Source: a virus. From it: 55,414 bases of DNA. The stretch covers positions 1 to 55,414 of the IMG/VR virus record IMGVR_UViG_3300020733_000020, one strand, 5' to 3'. A program made the translations under genes and the position numbers. The notes beneath the pieces were generated by a model that saw nothing but the letters and a program-made list of their open reading frames with translations, was not told the origin of the DNA and made no database searches. This document shows, piece after piece, positions 35,631-44,401 of the stretch (positions are counted from its first letter, which is position 1; each line of letters begins with the position of its first letter).

Positions 35631-37865
35631 ATGACATATTCTATTTCGTTCTCTGACTCAACTAATCCAGCAAAACCTCCTATAGTTGTTTCTGATTCTG
35701 CATTAAACAATCAAACTAGTTTGTCATTTGTTGGAGCAAATTATTCAGGATACGGTCCTGTTATTGCTACAGACTTTTTGCACTTATTAGAAAATTTTGC
35801 TAATTCATCAGCACCTATTAATCCTGTGCAAGGACAATTATGGTATGATACCTCTATTGGTGCTAACATTCTTCGTGTTTATAATGGAACACAATGGGTA
35901 GAAGCTGGTGCATTAAAGAAAGCTTCGGCATCTAATCAACCTAGTGTGTCAGCTAGTGTTGCAGGAGACTTATGGGTTGACACTACTAACAGTCAACTAT
36001 ATCTATTTTCAGGCGCACAATGGTTATTAGTTGGCCCTACATTTAGTTCAGGCCTACAAACTGGACCTATAATTGAATCAATAGTTGATACAAACAATGT
36101 CAGCCACTCGGTTATTTCAATGTATGTTGCTAGTAGTACAAATGCTACGTCGTATCGAATATCTATAATTAGTAAAGATTCTTTTACACCTAAAGTTACC
36201 ATTACTGGTTTTCAAACCATTAACGAAGGAATTAATTTAAGTTCAGTTGATTCCGTATTGTCATCAGACAATACTGTGCCTACTAGATTTTGGGGAACAG
36301 CAACTTCCGCAGATGCACTACTAGTTAACGGGTCAACAGTATCTGCAAATAATTTTTTACGAGGCGATGTGGCCAGTACAAGTACTAGTGCTTTAAATAT
36401 TAGAAATGCCGCTGGTTTAAGTATAGGTACTGATTTAAGTTTTAATATTGCACAAGGTACTACGGCATATACTATATTTTCTAAGAGCTCTACACAAAGT
36501 ATTGAATTTAATGTTAATAACAATACACTTGTTCATTTAGATGCCACAACTGGTAATATAGGATTAGGTAAAAATAATACAAATCCTACAACAGTATTAA
36601 GTGTAGCAGGTGTTATTACATCTGGTATTTCAGGTGCACCTGGTGGATTAATTATAACAGATGGTACAAATCCTAACCCTGTTTCAGTATTAAACATTAC
36701 TCCTACTGGGGGGATTACCACTACATTAGACACAGTATCGACTGGCAGTTTAACAATAGGCGGAACTATAACCGTTGGTTCAGGAACTAGTGGTGGATCA
36801 GTAATACTACCTGCAGGCAATGGAACAACCCCTCCTTTATTTGATATTGGATCAGAACAAAATCCTTTTAGAAATGTCTATGCAAATACATTTAGTGGCG
36901 CCTTCAATGGGTCATTTAATGGTACAATAACCGGTGATGCTACTGGTTCAGCTGCCTCATTAAAAAATCCTACTGTTTTTAGCATAACAGGAGATATGAT
37001 TACAACTGCAAGTGTTAATTTTACAGGTAATTCTGGACCAGCTACACTAAATGTAACAGCAACTTCTTCTTTAATTACTGGACCTTTAGACACTAACGGT
37101 ACACCAACTCGAACAGCGGCCACTGCCGCATCCGCAGCCGATCAATTATTGGTATTGCAAACACAAGGTACAACTTCAAACTTAGTTAGAATGACTAGAC
37201 AAACATTTTTGTCTGGCGTAGGTTTATATTCTATCCCAGTTGGTACTATTATGCCATTTGCAGGAGCGGCTACTGCTGTTCCAACAGGTTGGTTATTGTG
37301 TGATGGTAGTGAAGTTAGCACAGCAACTTACAATCAATTGTTCTTAGTCATTGGAAATATATACACTGTTGGCACTTTAAAAGGTAACAATACATTTGCC
37401 CTACCGGATATGAGAGGCCGCATGCCATTAGGTTTAACTAACATGAACAACTATGGCAATATTGCTAACTTTGTTCAAGCAACCGACTCTGCTGGACACA
37501 CAGTCTTTACCGGCGGACAGTCGGGTACAAGTAACACAATTACACTAGCGGCTAATCAAACACTTGCACAAACACTAGGTGCTACAGGTGGTACTGATGC
37601 ACAGGTATTAAATGTTAATCAGATCCCTCAACATTATCATTCTTTAAATGATGGTACTGCTCAATACTATGCTCCTGGGTTAAATGGCGGAATCACTGAT
37701 TCAAATAATACTGCCCAGGGATACAGTATTAGTAATACTGGTACAGGTTATGGTCTAAGACAAACAGCAGGTATGACTACAGGTGCTACGGGTGATAATG
37801 TTAATGTAATTAATCCGTTTATGGCATTAAATTATATAATCTTTACTGGACAAGGACTAAGTTAA
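35631..37865 (+). CDS. Tail fibre with tail-collar domain (fibre paralogue 1)
   Basis: The 744-residue protein opens with a module shared by the next two genes: SFVGANYSGYG, LHLLENFANSSAP, VQGQLWYDTS, then GDLWVDTTNSQLYLFSGAQW. The middle is fibre-like with GSGTSGGSVILPAGNGT and repeated Asn/Gly/Ser. The C-terminus is a phage tail-collar domain: GTIMPFAGAATAVPTGWLLC, then FALPDMRGRMPLG and NQIPQHYHSLND, as in short tail fibres such as T4 gp12. It is preceded by AAGGAG and its stop shares one base with the next gene start (TAATG). Confidence 0.82.
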   Translation: MTYSISFSDSTNPAKPPIVVSDSALNNQTSLSFVGANYSGYGPVIATDFLHLLENFANSSAPINPVQGQLWYDTSIGANILRVYNGTQWVEAGALKKASASNQPSVSASVAGDLWVDTTNSQLYLFSGAQWLLVGPTFSSGLQTGPIIESIVDTNNVSHSVISMYVASSTNATSYRISIISKDSFTPKVTITGFQTINEGINLSSVDSVLSSDNTVPTRFWGTATSADALLVNGSTVSANNFLRGDVASTSTSALNIRNAAGLSIGTDLSFNIAQGTTAYTIFSKSSTQSIEFNVNNNTLVHLDATTGNIGLGKNNTNPTTVLSVAGVITSGISGAPGGLIITDGTNPNPVSVLNITPTGGITTTLDTVSTGSLTIGGTITVGSGTSGGSVILPAGNGTTPPLFDIGSEQNPFRNVYANTFSGAFNGSFNGTITGDATGSAASLKNPTVFSITGDMITTASVNFTGNSGPATLNVTATSSLITGPLDTNGTPTRTAATAASAADQLLVLQTQGTTSNLVRMTRQTFLSGVGLYSIPVGTIMPFAGAATAVPTGWLLCDGSEVSTATYNQLFLVIGNIYTVGTLKGNNTFALPDMRGRMPLGLTNMNNYGNIANFVQATDSAGHTVFTGGQSGTSNTITLAANQTLAQTLGATGGTDAQVLNVNQIPQHYHSLNDGTAQYYAPGLNGGITDSNNTAQGYSISNTGTGYGLRQTAGMTTGATGDNVNVINPFMALNYIIFTGQGLS

Positions 37866-39208
37866 TGACATATTCAATTCTTTTAACTAACGGCAACACA
37901 TTAACTACTGTAGCTAATGGTGCTATTGATCAAACTACACTGGATTTGACTTTAATAGGACAAAATACTTCAGGTTATGGTGTTTTTATTAATGATAACT
38001 TTGTTCATTTATTAGAAAATTTTGCCAATACTAGTCAACCTAATCATCCGATCAAAGGACAGTTATGGTATGATACTAGTCAGAATTTATTGCAAGTATA
38101 CAATGGATCGTCATTTACTCCGACCGGTAATACCATTGTTTCACCAACAGCACCGAGCGGATTAACAACCGGTGGAATTTGGATCAATAGTAAGACAAGT
38201 CAACTATATTTCAATGACGGAACAGAAACGACTCTAGCAGGACCTATATATACAAAACAGCAAGGACAAAGTGGCCTAGTTGTAAGCACAATATTAGATG
38301 TTAATAATGTTAGTCATACTATTGTATCCTTGTATATTGCAAATACATTAATGGGTATATTTGCAAAAGAGTCATTTACACCTTTAAATGCTATAACAGG
38401 GTTCACAGATACAGTTTCAATTACAGCAAGTCAAACAGGTACAGTATTAAATGTTACCACCGCCTCTGCTACTACATTGGCTGTAGGACAAACTATTACA
38501 AGTAGCTCTGGAGTAGTTCTTCCTAATACAGTTATTACTAGCCTTACAGTAAACGGTGTAACAGCTAACGGAGGAGTTGGCAATTATCTAGTAAGTACCA
38601 GCACAACTATTGCTTCTACATCAATGACAGCAGTATATGGCACATTAAAAATTGGATTCAATGCCAGTACATACGGCGGAATAACATTTAATGTTCCAGT
38701 AAGTCAGGCAAATTATTTGCTAAGTCCTACAGACGGATCGCTTAAAAATGCCAACAGCTTTGTATCAACTCTTGGTATTTCATCAATTAACAGTAGCACA
38801 GGTACTTCAAATGCTCAACTGTCGATTTATGGATCAAATCCTTTAATTCTAGGAGCTGCCGGTTATACTTCTATTAATAATCCTTACGGAACATTTGAAA
38901 TCTTATCTAAAACAACTAATCAAGATTTCCAAATTAGTTCATCAAATACAAATCCGTCAACGCAAGTGCTTTATATAAATGGAACTACACTGTATGTCGG
39001 TATTGGCGGATATAATGCAAATAATTTACCGCAAGCAACTTTAGATGTAAACGGATCATTTAGGATTAGTACTAAAACTCCGGCATCAAGTACAGCCGCC
39101 GGCGTAACAGGACAAATTGCATGGGACTCAAGCTACGTATATGTATGCACCGCAGGCGGTACATCAGGCAACGCTACATGGAAACGTGCCGCAATCAGCA
39201 CTTGGTAA
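37865..39208 (+). CDS. Tail fibre paralogue 2
   Basis: The 447-residue protein repeats the N-terminal module (LTLIGQNTSGYGVFINDNF, LLENFANTSQPNHPIKGQLW, GGIWINSKTSQLYF). After about residue 180 it diverges. It contains a TLAVGQTITSSSGVVLPNT segment related to modules in the giant protein, and ends with the typical fibre terminus GQIAWDSSYVYVCTAG and WKRAAISTW. It is translationally coupled to paralogue 1 by a TAATG overlap. The likely role is receptor binding or fibre tip variation. Confidence 0.78.
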   Translation: MTYSILLTNGNTLTTVANGAIDQTTLDLTLIGQNTSGYGVFINDNFVHLLENFANTSQPNHPIKGQLWYDTSQNLLQVYNGSSFTPTGNTIVSPTAPSGLTTGGIWINSKTSQLYFNDGTETTLAGPIYTKQQGQSGLVVSTILDVNNVSHTIVSLYIANTLMGIFAKESFTPLNAITGFTDTVSITASQTGTVLNVTTASATTLAVGQTITSSSGVVLPNTVITSLTVNGVTANGGVGNYLVSTSTTIASTSMTAVYGTLKIGFNASTYGGITFNVPVSQANYLLSPTDGSLKNANSFVSTLGISSINSSTGTSNAQLSIYGSNPLILGAAGYTSINNPYGTFEILSKTTNQDFQISSSNTNPSTQVLYINGTTLYVGIGGYNANNLPQATLDVNGSFRISTKTPASSTAAGVTGQIAWDSSYVYVCTAGGTSGNATWKRAAISTW

Positions 39209-39221
39209 CAGCCAAAAATAT

Positions 39222-39229
39222 GATAAATA
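39222..39229 (+). promoter_or_regulatory. Late-promoter-like box GATAAATA
   Basis: GATAAATA lies 34 bases before the ATG at 39256 in a 47-base gap, with AAGGA between as ribosome site. It differs from the consensus at one base. Confidence 0.65.
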
Positions 39230-39255
39230 CACTGAAATAAGGACGAGCGACAACC

Positions 39256-40770
39256 ATGTCATATACAATTAATCATTATAACGGGGTATTATTAACAACA
39301 GTTCAGGATGGAACCGTTGATACTAGTACTGATCTTACCCTAATTGGTAAAAATTATGCCGGATATGGCCAAGCACAAAACGATAACTTTGTTTGGCTAT
39401 TAGAAAACTTTGCAAATACAAGTGCTCCTGCTAATCCGTTAGCTGGACAGCTTTGGTATGACAGCGGTAATAAGAAATTAAAATTCTGGGACGGAACACA
39501 ATTCCGAAATACAGGTGGCGCCGCTAATAGTGCTACTGCTCCTACTGGTTTAACACAGGGTGATTTTTGGTTTAATACACAAAGCAATCAATTATATGCT
39601 TGGACAGGCAGTACATTTACATTAATTGGACCACAAGAAGTTACCGGTGCTGGAACTACACAGATGCAATCATCTAGTGTAATTGATACAAACAATACAA
39701 GTCATGCAATCATACAAGGTATTGTTAACGGACAGACAATATTTGTAATTGCTGGAAGTGATGCACCATTTGAACTTAATTCTACAACTAATCCAATTAC
39801 TGGATTTGATGTTATACAAGAAGGTGTTACACTAGCTTATACAAGCAACGGTTCACAATCCGGCCAAACGCAAAGTAGTCATAGATTTTGGGGAACTTCT
39901 ACTAACTCCGATAGACTAAATGGCCACAGCATTAGTGATTTTGTCCTAAATACAGGTACTCCTCAGTTTAGCTCATTAGTTAATTTTGGTGATGCCGGTT
40001 TTACTGTAGGTAGTCCAATTGCAAAACTAGCAGTATACAATAATAATCAAACAACTCCAACAATTCAAAACATTGCTGGATCACAAATTGCATTTGAAAC
40101 TTTAGTTTCAGGATCAACTAAGAATCCTTTAATTATTAACGGCAATGATGTGACTCCCGGTGCAAGTGGTACAAGTAATTTAGGAACAAGTTTATTACAG
40201 TGGGCAAACGTTTATGCTGGATATCATTGGGGTACTGCACAACAAGCAGATGCTCTTAATGTAAACAACGTTTATGTAACAGCAAGTACAAGTGCTGTAG
40301 CTGGAACTATTGCCGCTAGAGACGCCCAAAATACTATTTCGGCAGCTATATTCAATGGTGTTGCAACTCAAGCACAATACGCAGACTTGGCAGAAAAATA
40401 TCTTCCAGATCAAGAATATCCAGCTGGTACTATTGTAACAGTTGCTACTAATGGACAAAAATTACCTGACGGTAGAAATGCAGAAATACAAGCATGTGGC
40501 CCAGACTTCATGCCTATTGGAATAATCAGTACTAACCCTGCATATATGATGAACAAAGATCTTGTAGGTGGTGTATATGTTGCCCTTAAAGGTCGTGTTC
40601 CTACAAGAGTAAAAGGACCAACTAATATCGGAGATCCGATTATAGTATTTGCTGGAGGAGTTGGCATATCAAATCCTGGATCTTGGCAAGACATGACCCG
40701 CCCAGTCGCACTTGCATTAGAATCTATTGCAGATGATTCCATCCAGGTAATTGAGTGTGTATTATTATAA
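39256..40770 (+). CDS. Tail fibre paralogue 3 with YADLAEKY C-terminal domain
   Basis: The 504-residue protein carries the same N-terminal module (LTLIGKNYAGYGQAQNDNF, LLENFANTSAPANPLAGQLW, GDFWFNTQSNQLYAW). The C-terminal 130 residues differ from its paralogues: YADLAEKYLPDQEYPAGTIV, then GIISTNPAYMMNKDL, VALKGRVPTRVKG and a final IQVIECVLL. This is a domain found at the ends of many phage fibres; related ends can act as trimerisation or self-cleaving chaperones, but I see no decisive catalytic residues. It has its own late box. Confidence 0.76.
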   Translation: MSYTINHYNGVLLTTVQDGTVDTSTDLTLIGKNYAGYGQAQNDNFVWLLENFANTSAPANPLAGQLWYDSGNKKLKFWDGTQFRNTGGAANSATAPTGLTQGDFWFNTQSNQLYAWTGSTFTLIGPQEVTGAGTTQMQSSSVIDTNNTSHAIIQGIVNGQTIFVIAGSDAPFELNSTTNPITGFDVIQEGVTLAYTSNGSQSGQTQSSHRFWGTSTNSDRLNGHSISDFVLNTGTPQFSSLVNFGDAGFTVGSPIAKLAVYNNNQTTPTIQNIAGSQIAFETLVSGSTKNPLIINGNDVTPGASGTSNLGTSLLQWANVYAGYHWGTAQQADALNVNNVYVTASTSAVAGTIAARDAQNTISAAIFNGVATQAQYADLAEKYLPDQEYPAGTIVTVATNGQKLPDGRNAEIQACGPDFMPIGIISTNPAYMMNKDLVGGVYVALKGRVPTRVKGPTNIGDPIIVFAGGVGISNPGSWQDMTRPVALALESIADDSIQVIECVLL

Positions 40771-40772
40771 AC

Positions 40773-40780
40773 AATAAATA
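40773..40780 (+). promoter_or_regulatory. Late-promoter-like box AATAAATA
   Basis: AATAAATA lies 34 bases before the ATG at 40807, three bases after the preceding stop. AAAGG precedes the start codon. Confidence 0.62.
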
Positions 40781-40806
40781 TTCAACATTTAACAAAAGGT
40801 AATTAA

Positions 40807-41919
40807 ATGACAGGTGTAGGAACAAATATTGCGGCCAATGACTATAATATTATTCAAAATTTAATAGGAAATTTGCTGGCTAATGTCTACGGACAATCAG
40901 TACAAAGTGTACAAGTTGCAACGACGGGTACAATAACTGCACAGCAATGGCAAGCATTATTGACAGATATTACCGCAGTAAATTATCATCAATTAAATGC
41001 TGGTCCTACATATAACGGTCTGCCTTTAACTATACCATCGAATGGTTCTACTAATAGTATAATGATTGGCGGAATCACTTATACTAATGCTGTACCTGCT
41101 GTAAAAATTAAAGATCAAGATCGTGCTCAATATCTTGCAGTAGCAACTGCACTGACTAGTCAAACATCAACAACAGTTGGCGGAGTTACTTATCCCGGTT
41201 GTTATGCAATTAGTGGTAATGTTAATGAACAAACACAAATAGCTGCCGGTTCATTTCCTAACGGATCAAGCACTAGAGTAGGAAGTACTAATCCTTGGGG
41301 AAGTACTGCTGGCGGATCACAAGTAATAGCACTAGGGCAACAGCCTGCTGAGGAAGGTTATATTAACATGGTAGTTACTATGACTTTTCCTAGCGCCAAT
41401 GCCGCAAACTATTATTTTAATACAGGTGGTTCAATAGTTTTATCAGGAACTGCATCAGCTGGACAGACACTTGTAAATTCAACTAAAGATCAATCTTGGG
41501 CAGTATTGCTATCAAATATGGGCAATGTTGTTTTTAATTATTTTAATACAACAGGTGACTCAGCTGGCGGAACTGGATACGGATGGAGTTATTTTAGCGC
41601 CAATCCAAATATATCGCAGTTAATATATAGTATTAATACAACATCTCAATTGTATGCACCAAATAAACTTACAATTTACTGTGCATTAAATTCTGCTGGA
41701 ACAACCTTAACGTTTACAATGGCACTACAGGATCTTTCTACTGCGGCTACAAAAACAGCTTCAGGTGCCTCACCTGGAGATAGTACGCTCTACTCTATAG
41801 ATACCCCTGTCACTGCTACCATTACTGGAAATATTACTATTTGGTATGCATCAGGATCTTATGTAACAGCATCTCAATATTTGCCAAGTGCTGTCATTAC
41901 TACTCCTCTTACTGCATAA
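40807..41919 (+). CDS. Virion or fibre-associated protein, pair member A
   Basis: The 370-residue protein begins MTGVGTNIAANDYNIIQNLI and continues with ITAQQWQALLTDITAVNYHQ and KIKDQDRAQYLAVATAL. The same order of motifs occurs in the next gene, so the two are paralogues. The C-terminal 220 residues are a beta-rich domain (YINMVVTMTFPSANAANYYF, SWAVLLSNMGNVVFNYF). I do not recognise a named family. Position after three fibre genes and a late-type box argue for a virion protein, perhaps an adhesin. Confidence 0.6.
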   Translation: MTGVGTNIAANDYNIIQNLIGNLLANVYGQSVQSVQVATTGTITAQQWQALLTDITAVNYHQLNAGPTYNGLPLTIPSNGSTNSIMIGGITYTNAVPAVKIKDQDRAQYLAVATALTSQTSTTVGGVTYPGCYAISGNVNEQTQIAAGSFPNGSSTRVGSTNPWGSTAGGSQVIALGQQPAEEGYINMVVTMTFPSANAANYYFNTGGSIVLSGTASAGQTLVNSTKDQSWAVLLSNMGNVVFNYFNTTGDSAGGTGYGWSYFSANPNISQLIYSINTTSQLYAPNKLTIYCALNSAGTTLTFTMALQDLSTAATKTASGASPGDSTLYSIDTPVTATITGNITIWYASGSYVTASQYLPSAVITTPLTA

Positions 41920-41938
41920 GTAACGTAAAGGAAATACA

Positions 41939-43132
41939 ATGACAACAGGTGTTGGTGGTCAAATACAAATTGCTGAATACAATGCTATACAAACACTTTT
42001 ATATAATGTGCTTTATGGTGTATTAGGACAAACTTTACAAACTCAAACAGTCAACGGCGGCAATGGCAGAGTAATTGCTCCAACAGGATCTCCATCTACT
42101 GGTGATCCTATTACTGTAGCTCAATGGAACGCTTTGCAAGCAGATATTAATACTCTTGCGAACCATACAGGCTCAGCTACTCCGGCATTGACTAGTATAA
42201 CAGCTTCTGTAGCTGTTAATGCTGGTAGTTTTATTCCTGGAAAAGTCTACACTATACTAACACTTGGTGCTAGCCCGGCCTTCACATCGGTTGGTGCAAG
42301 TCAAAATAAAGTAGGAATAACTTTTACAGCAACCGGTGCCGGTTCGGGTACTGGTACTGCACAACAAGCAGGTGTAAACATTACAGAATCTGATCGTGCC
42401 GCATATTTGGCAGCCGCTACTACACTTACACAACCCGGTGTTTATTACACAGTTGGTGCAGGCGAAACAATAAGTATTGCAACTGTTTATACTTCAACAT
42501 ATAGCGGTTTAGGTTATGGCAAAACATTAACGTTTACTGCAACAATGACTTTTAAAACTACGGCTAACGCTAGTACACCAAACGCTGCCGCTCAGTTTTT
42601 CTTTAATTCTGGTGGCTATGTAACGCTGAATACTACACTAGCAAGTCCAGTGTTTCCAAGTCCGGGATCTGGATACGCAGGTGACATTGGAACACTGGAT
42701 ACAGATTGGGGTAATCTTGTAACAAGAACAGGTGCGCTTAAACTTACTAGAACAGGCAATAGCTTAAATGGATCTGGAAATTATTCACTAGTAAATAGTG
42801 CTATAGGTTTTGCCAATCTTACATCGACACCTACAACACTGTTCACTAAAAATCTTGGGGACACACTTTATGTCCAAGGTTCTGCAGATACGTATGCAAT
42901 ATCTGCGTCATACAACAGTTCAACTGGTACATTAACATTTACTATGACATATAGTAATGCGTATTCAAGCACTGGTACTAATACTCCTCAACCATCTATA
43001 GGTTATCCACAAGCTCGAGTTTATCCAGTAACTGGCACATGGACCGGTACATGTACGGCATATTATCCTAGCAAATATGTTTCTGTTAGTGCATACTACC
43101 CCACTACTAGCGGTAGCTTCTCTAGTAACTAA
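41939..43132 (+). CDS. Virion or fibre-associated protein, pair member B
   Basis: The 397-residue paralogue of the preceding gene starts MTTGVGGQIQIAEYNAIQTL and has ITVAQWNALQADINTLANH and TESDRAAYLAAATTL. It carries an insert near residues 95-140, FIPGKVYTILTLGASPAFTS followed by FTATGAGSGTGTA, a module seen in many unrelated phage fibres. The C-terminal beta domain (LTFTATMTFKTTANAST, FFFNSGGYVTL) matches that of the upstream copy. AAAGGAAA precedes the ATG, and no separate promoter is visible in the 19-base gap. Confidence 0.6.
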   Translation: MTTGVGGQIQIAEYNAIQTLLYNVLYGVLGQTLQTQTVNGGNGRVIAPTGSPSTGDPITVAQWNALQADINTLANHTGSATPALTSITASVAVNAGSFIPGKVYTILTLGASPAFTSVGASQNKVGITFTATGAGSGTGTAQQAGVNITESDRAAYLAAATTLTQPGVYYTVGAGETISIATVYTSTYSGLGYGKTLTFTATMTFKTTANASTPNAAAQFFFNSGGYVTLNTTLASPVFPSPGSGYAGDIGTLDTDWGNLVTRTGALKLTRTGNSLNGSGNYSLVNSAIGFANLTSTPTTLFTKNLGDTLYVQGSADTYAISASYNSSTGTLTFTMTYSNAYSSTGTNTPQPSIGYPQARVYPVTGTWTGTCTAYYPSKYVSVSAYYPTTSGSFSSN

Positions 43133-43155
43133 TCAATTTAATTTATCCTAAGCTC

Positions 43156-43185
43156 TTGACAAGGCTAACTACTATAGTGTAATAT
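43156..43185 (+). promoter_or_regulatory. Sigma-70-type promoter for the glycosyltransferase operon
   Basis: TTGACA (43156-43161), an 18-base spacer and TAATAT (43180-43185) precede the gene at 43206. TAGTGTA (43175-43181) and TACACTA (43188-43194) form a 7-bp inverted repeat around the -10 and probable start site. CGGAG serves as ribosome site. Confidence 0.7.
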
Positions 43186-43205
43186 AGTACACTACGGAGT
43201 TTTTT

Positions 43206-43556
43206 ATGGATGAAAGAATTGAAAAAGCGTTTGCTGTAGCCAATTATGCCGCTACACTATCAAATCAACGCAGAATAATATCAGAAGAATACAATCAAAA
43301 ATTAGTATATTACACTAATGGTGCAACGTTTAAAGTTAGTCCAGAATTAATTGCCTTTATCAAAACTGTAATAGATCTCGGTCATACAGCCGATATTCCA
43401 TTTTTAGATGCAAATAATTTTCCTGTTGTTATTCCGGATGTACAAGAATTTTTAGATAATATTGTGTCTGTTTACTTTGAAGCATTGAACGAATATACAG
43501 TAAAGTATTCGGAAATTAAAAAGAAAAGAAAAATTGCAGATATAGTTGAACTATGA
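43206..43556 (+). CDS. Conserved small protein at the head of the glycosyltransferase cluster
   Basis: The 116-residue, mostly helical protein starts MDERIEKAFAVANYAATLSN and contains QKLVYYTNGATFKVSPELIA and FIKTVIDLGHTADIP. Similar small proteins occur in cyanophages and related T4-like viruses, but I know of no function. Its stop overlaps the next start (ATGA), so it is coupled to the first glycosyltransferase. The promoter before it is of sigma-70 rather than late type. Confidence 0.68.
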   Translation: MDERIEKAFAVANYAATLSNQRRIISEEYNQKLVYYTNGATFKVSPELIAFIKTVIDLGHTADIPFLDANNFPVVIPDVQEFLDNIVSVYFEALNEYTVKYSEIKKKRKIADIVEL

Positions 43557-44401
43557 CAACAGGCGCACTTATAATTGCACAAAATAATAATTCTATTGAC
43601 TATGTTAAGTTGGCAGTTTTTGCGGCCAGTCGAGTTGATCAGTATTTACATATTCCAATAACACTGGTAACAGATAATAAAAGTTGGTTAGAAGAAAAAT
43701 ATCCCAATCATAAATTTTCATCTGTAATTGAACTAACTCCAAATAATGTAATACAAACTAGAAATTTTAATGACGGATCTGTATCATCGAGATTCCTCGA
43801 ATGGAAAAATTGGTCAAGAAGCCAAGTGTATGATTTAACACCCTATGATCGAACATTGGTTTTAGACAGTGATTATATTTTAAATTCTTCTTTGCTAAAA
43901 GTTGCACTTGACAATGATAACGATTTTCAAATTTATCGAAACAGTTTTGATTTAGCATTAGACAGAGATACTACACAATTTAGTAGAATAAGTTCTTATA
44001 GTGTTCCTTTTTATTGGGCCACAATTTTTATATTCAATAAAAATGCCATAACAGAAAGTTTTTTCTGTTTAGTAGAATACATCAAACAAAATTGGTCTTA
44101 TTTTAAAACTCTCTACAGCATAGTTTCAAATACTTATAGAAATGATTTTGCATTCAGTATTGCTATGCATATTATGAATGGAAAAACAAACGGAGACTTT
44201 GCTACTATGCTTCCTGGCAAAATGATCTATTGTAGTGACAAAGATTTTTTAATTGATGCCAAAGATGGTAAAATGAATTTTTTAGTACAAAAAAATAAAT
44301 TTTATGGAGAGTATACTGCTGTGAAAACACAAGGCATTGACATACATGTTATGAATAAATTTAGCCTAAGTCGATTCATAGATGGAGGTTCGGGTGTCTA
44401 A
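43553..44401 (+). CDS. GT-A-like glycosyltransferase 1
   Basis: The 282-residue protein begins with a Rossmann-like strand (GALIIAQNNNSIDYVKLAVF), then PITLVTDN, and a DxD-type metal/nucleotide-sugar motif in RTLVLDSDYILN near residue 104. This layout fits GT-A-fold transferases using UDP- or GDP-sugars. The following gene has the same framework (HCTPYDETIVLDSDMLL against DLTPYDRTLVLDSDYIL), so the two are paralogues. The acceptor is unknown. It overlaps both neighbours by a few bases in a tightly coupled operon. Confidence 0.65.
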   Translation: MTTGALIIAQNNNSIDYVKLAVFAASRVDQYLHIPITLVTDNKSWLEEKYPNHKFSSVIELTPNNVIQTRNFNDGSVSSRFLEWKNWSRSQVYDLTPYDRTLVLDSDYILNSSLLKVALDNDNDFQIYRNSFDLALDRDTTQFSRISSYSVPFYWATIFIFNKNAITESFFCLVEYIKQNWSYFKTLYSIVSNTYRNDFAFSIAMHIMNGKTNGDFATMLPGKMIYCSDKDFLIDAKDGKMNFLVQKNKFYGEYTAVKTQGIDIHVMNKFSLSRFIDGGSGV

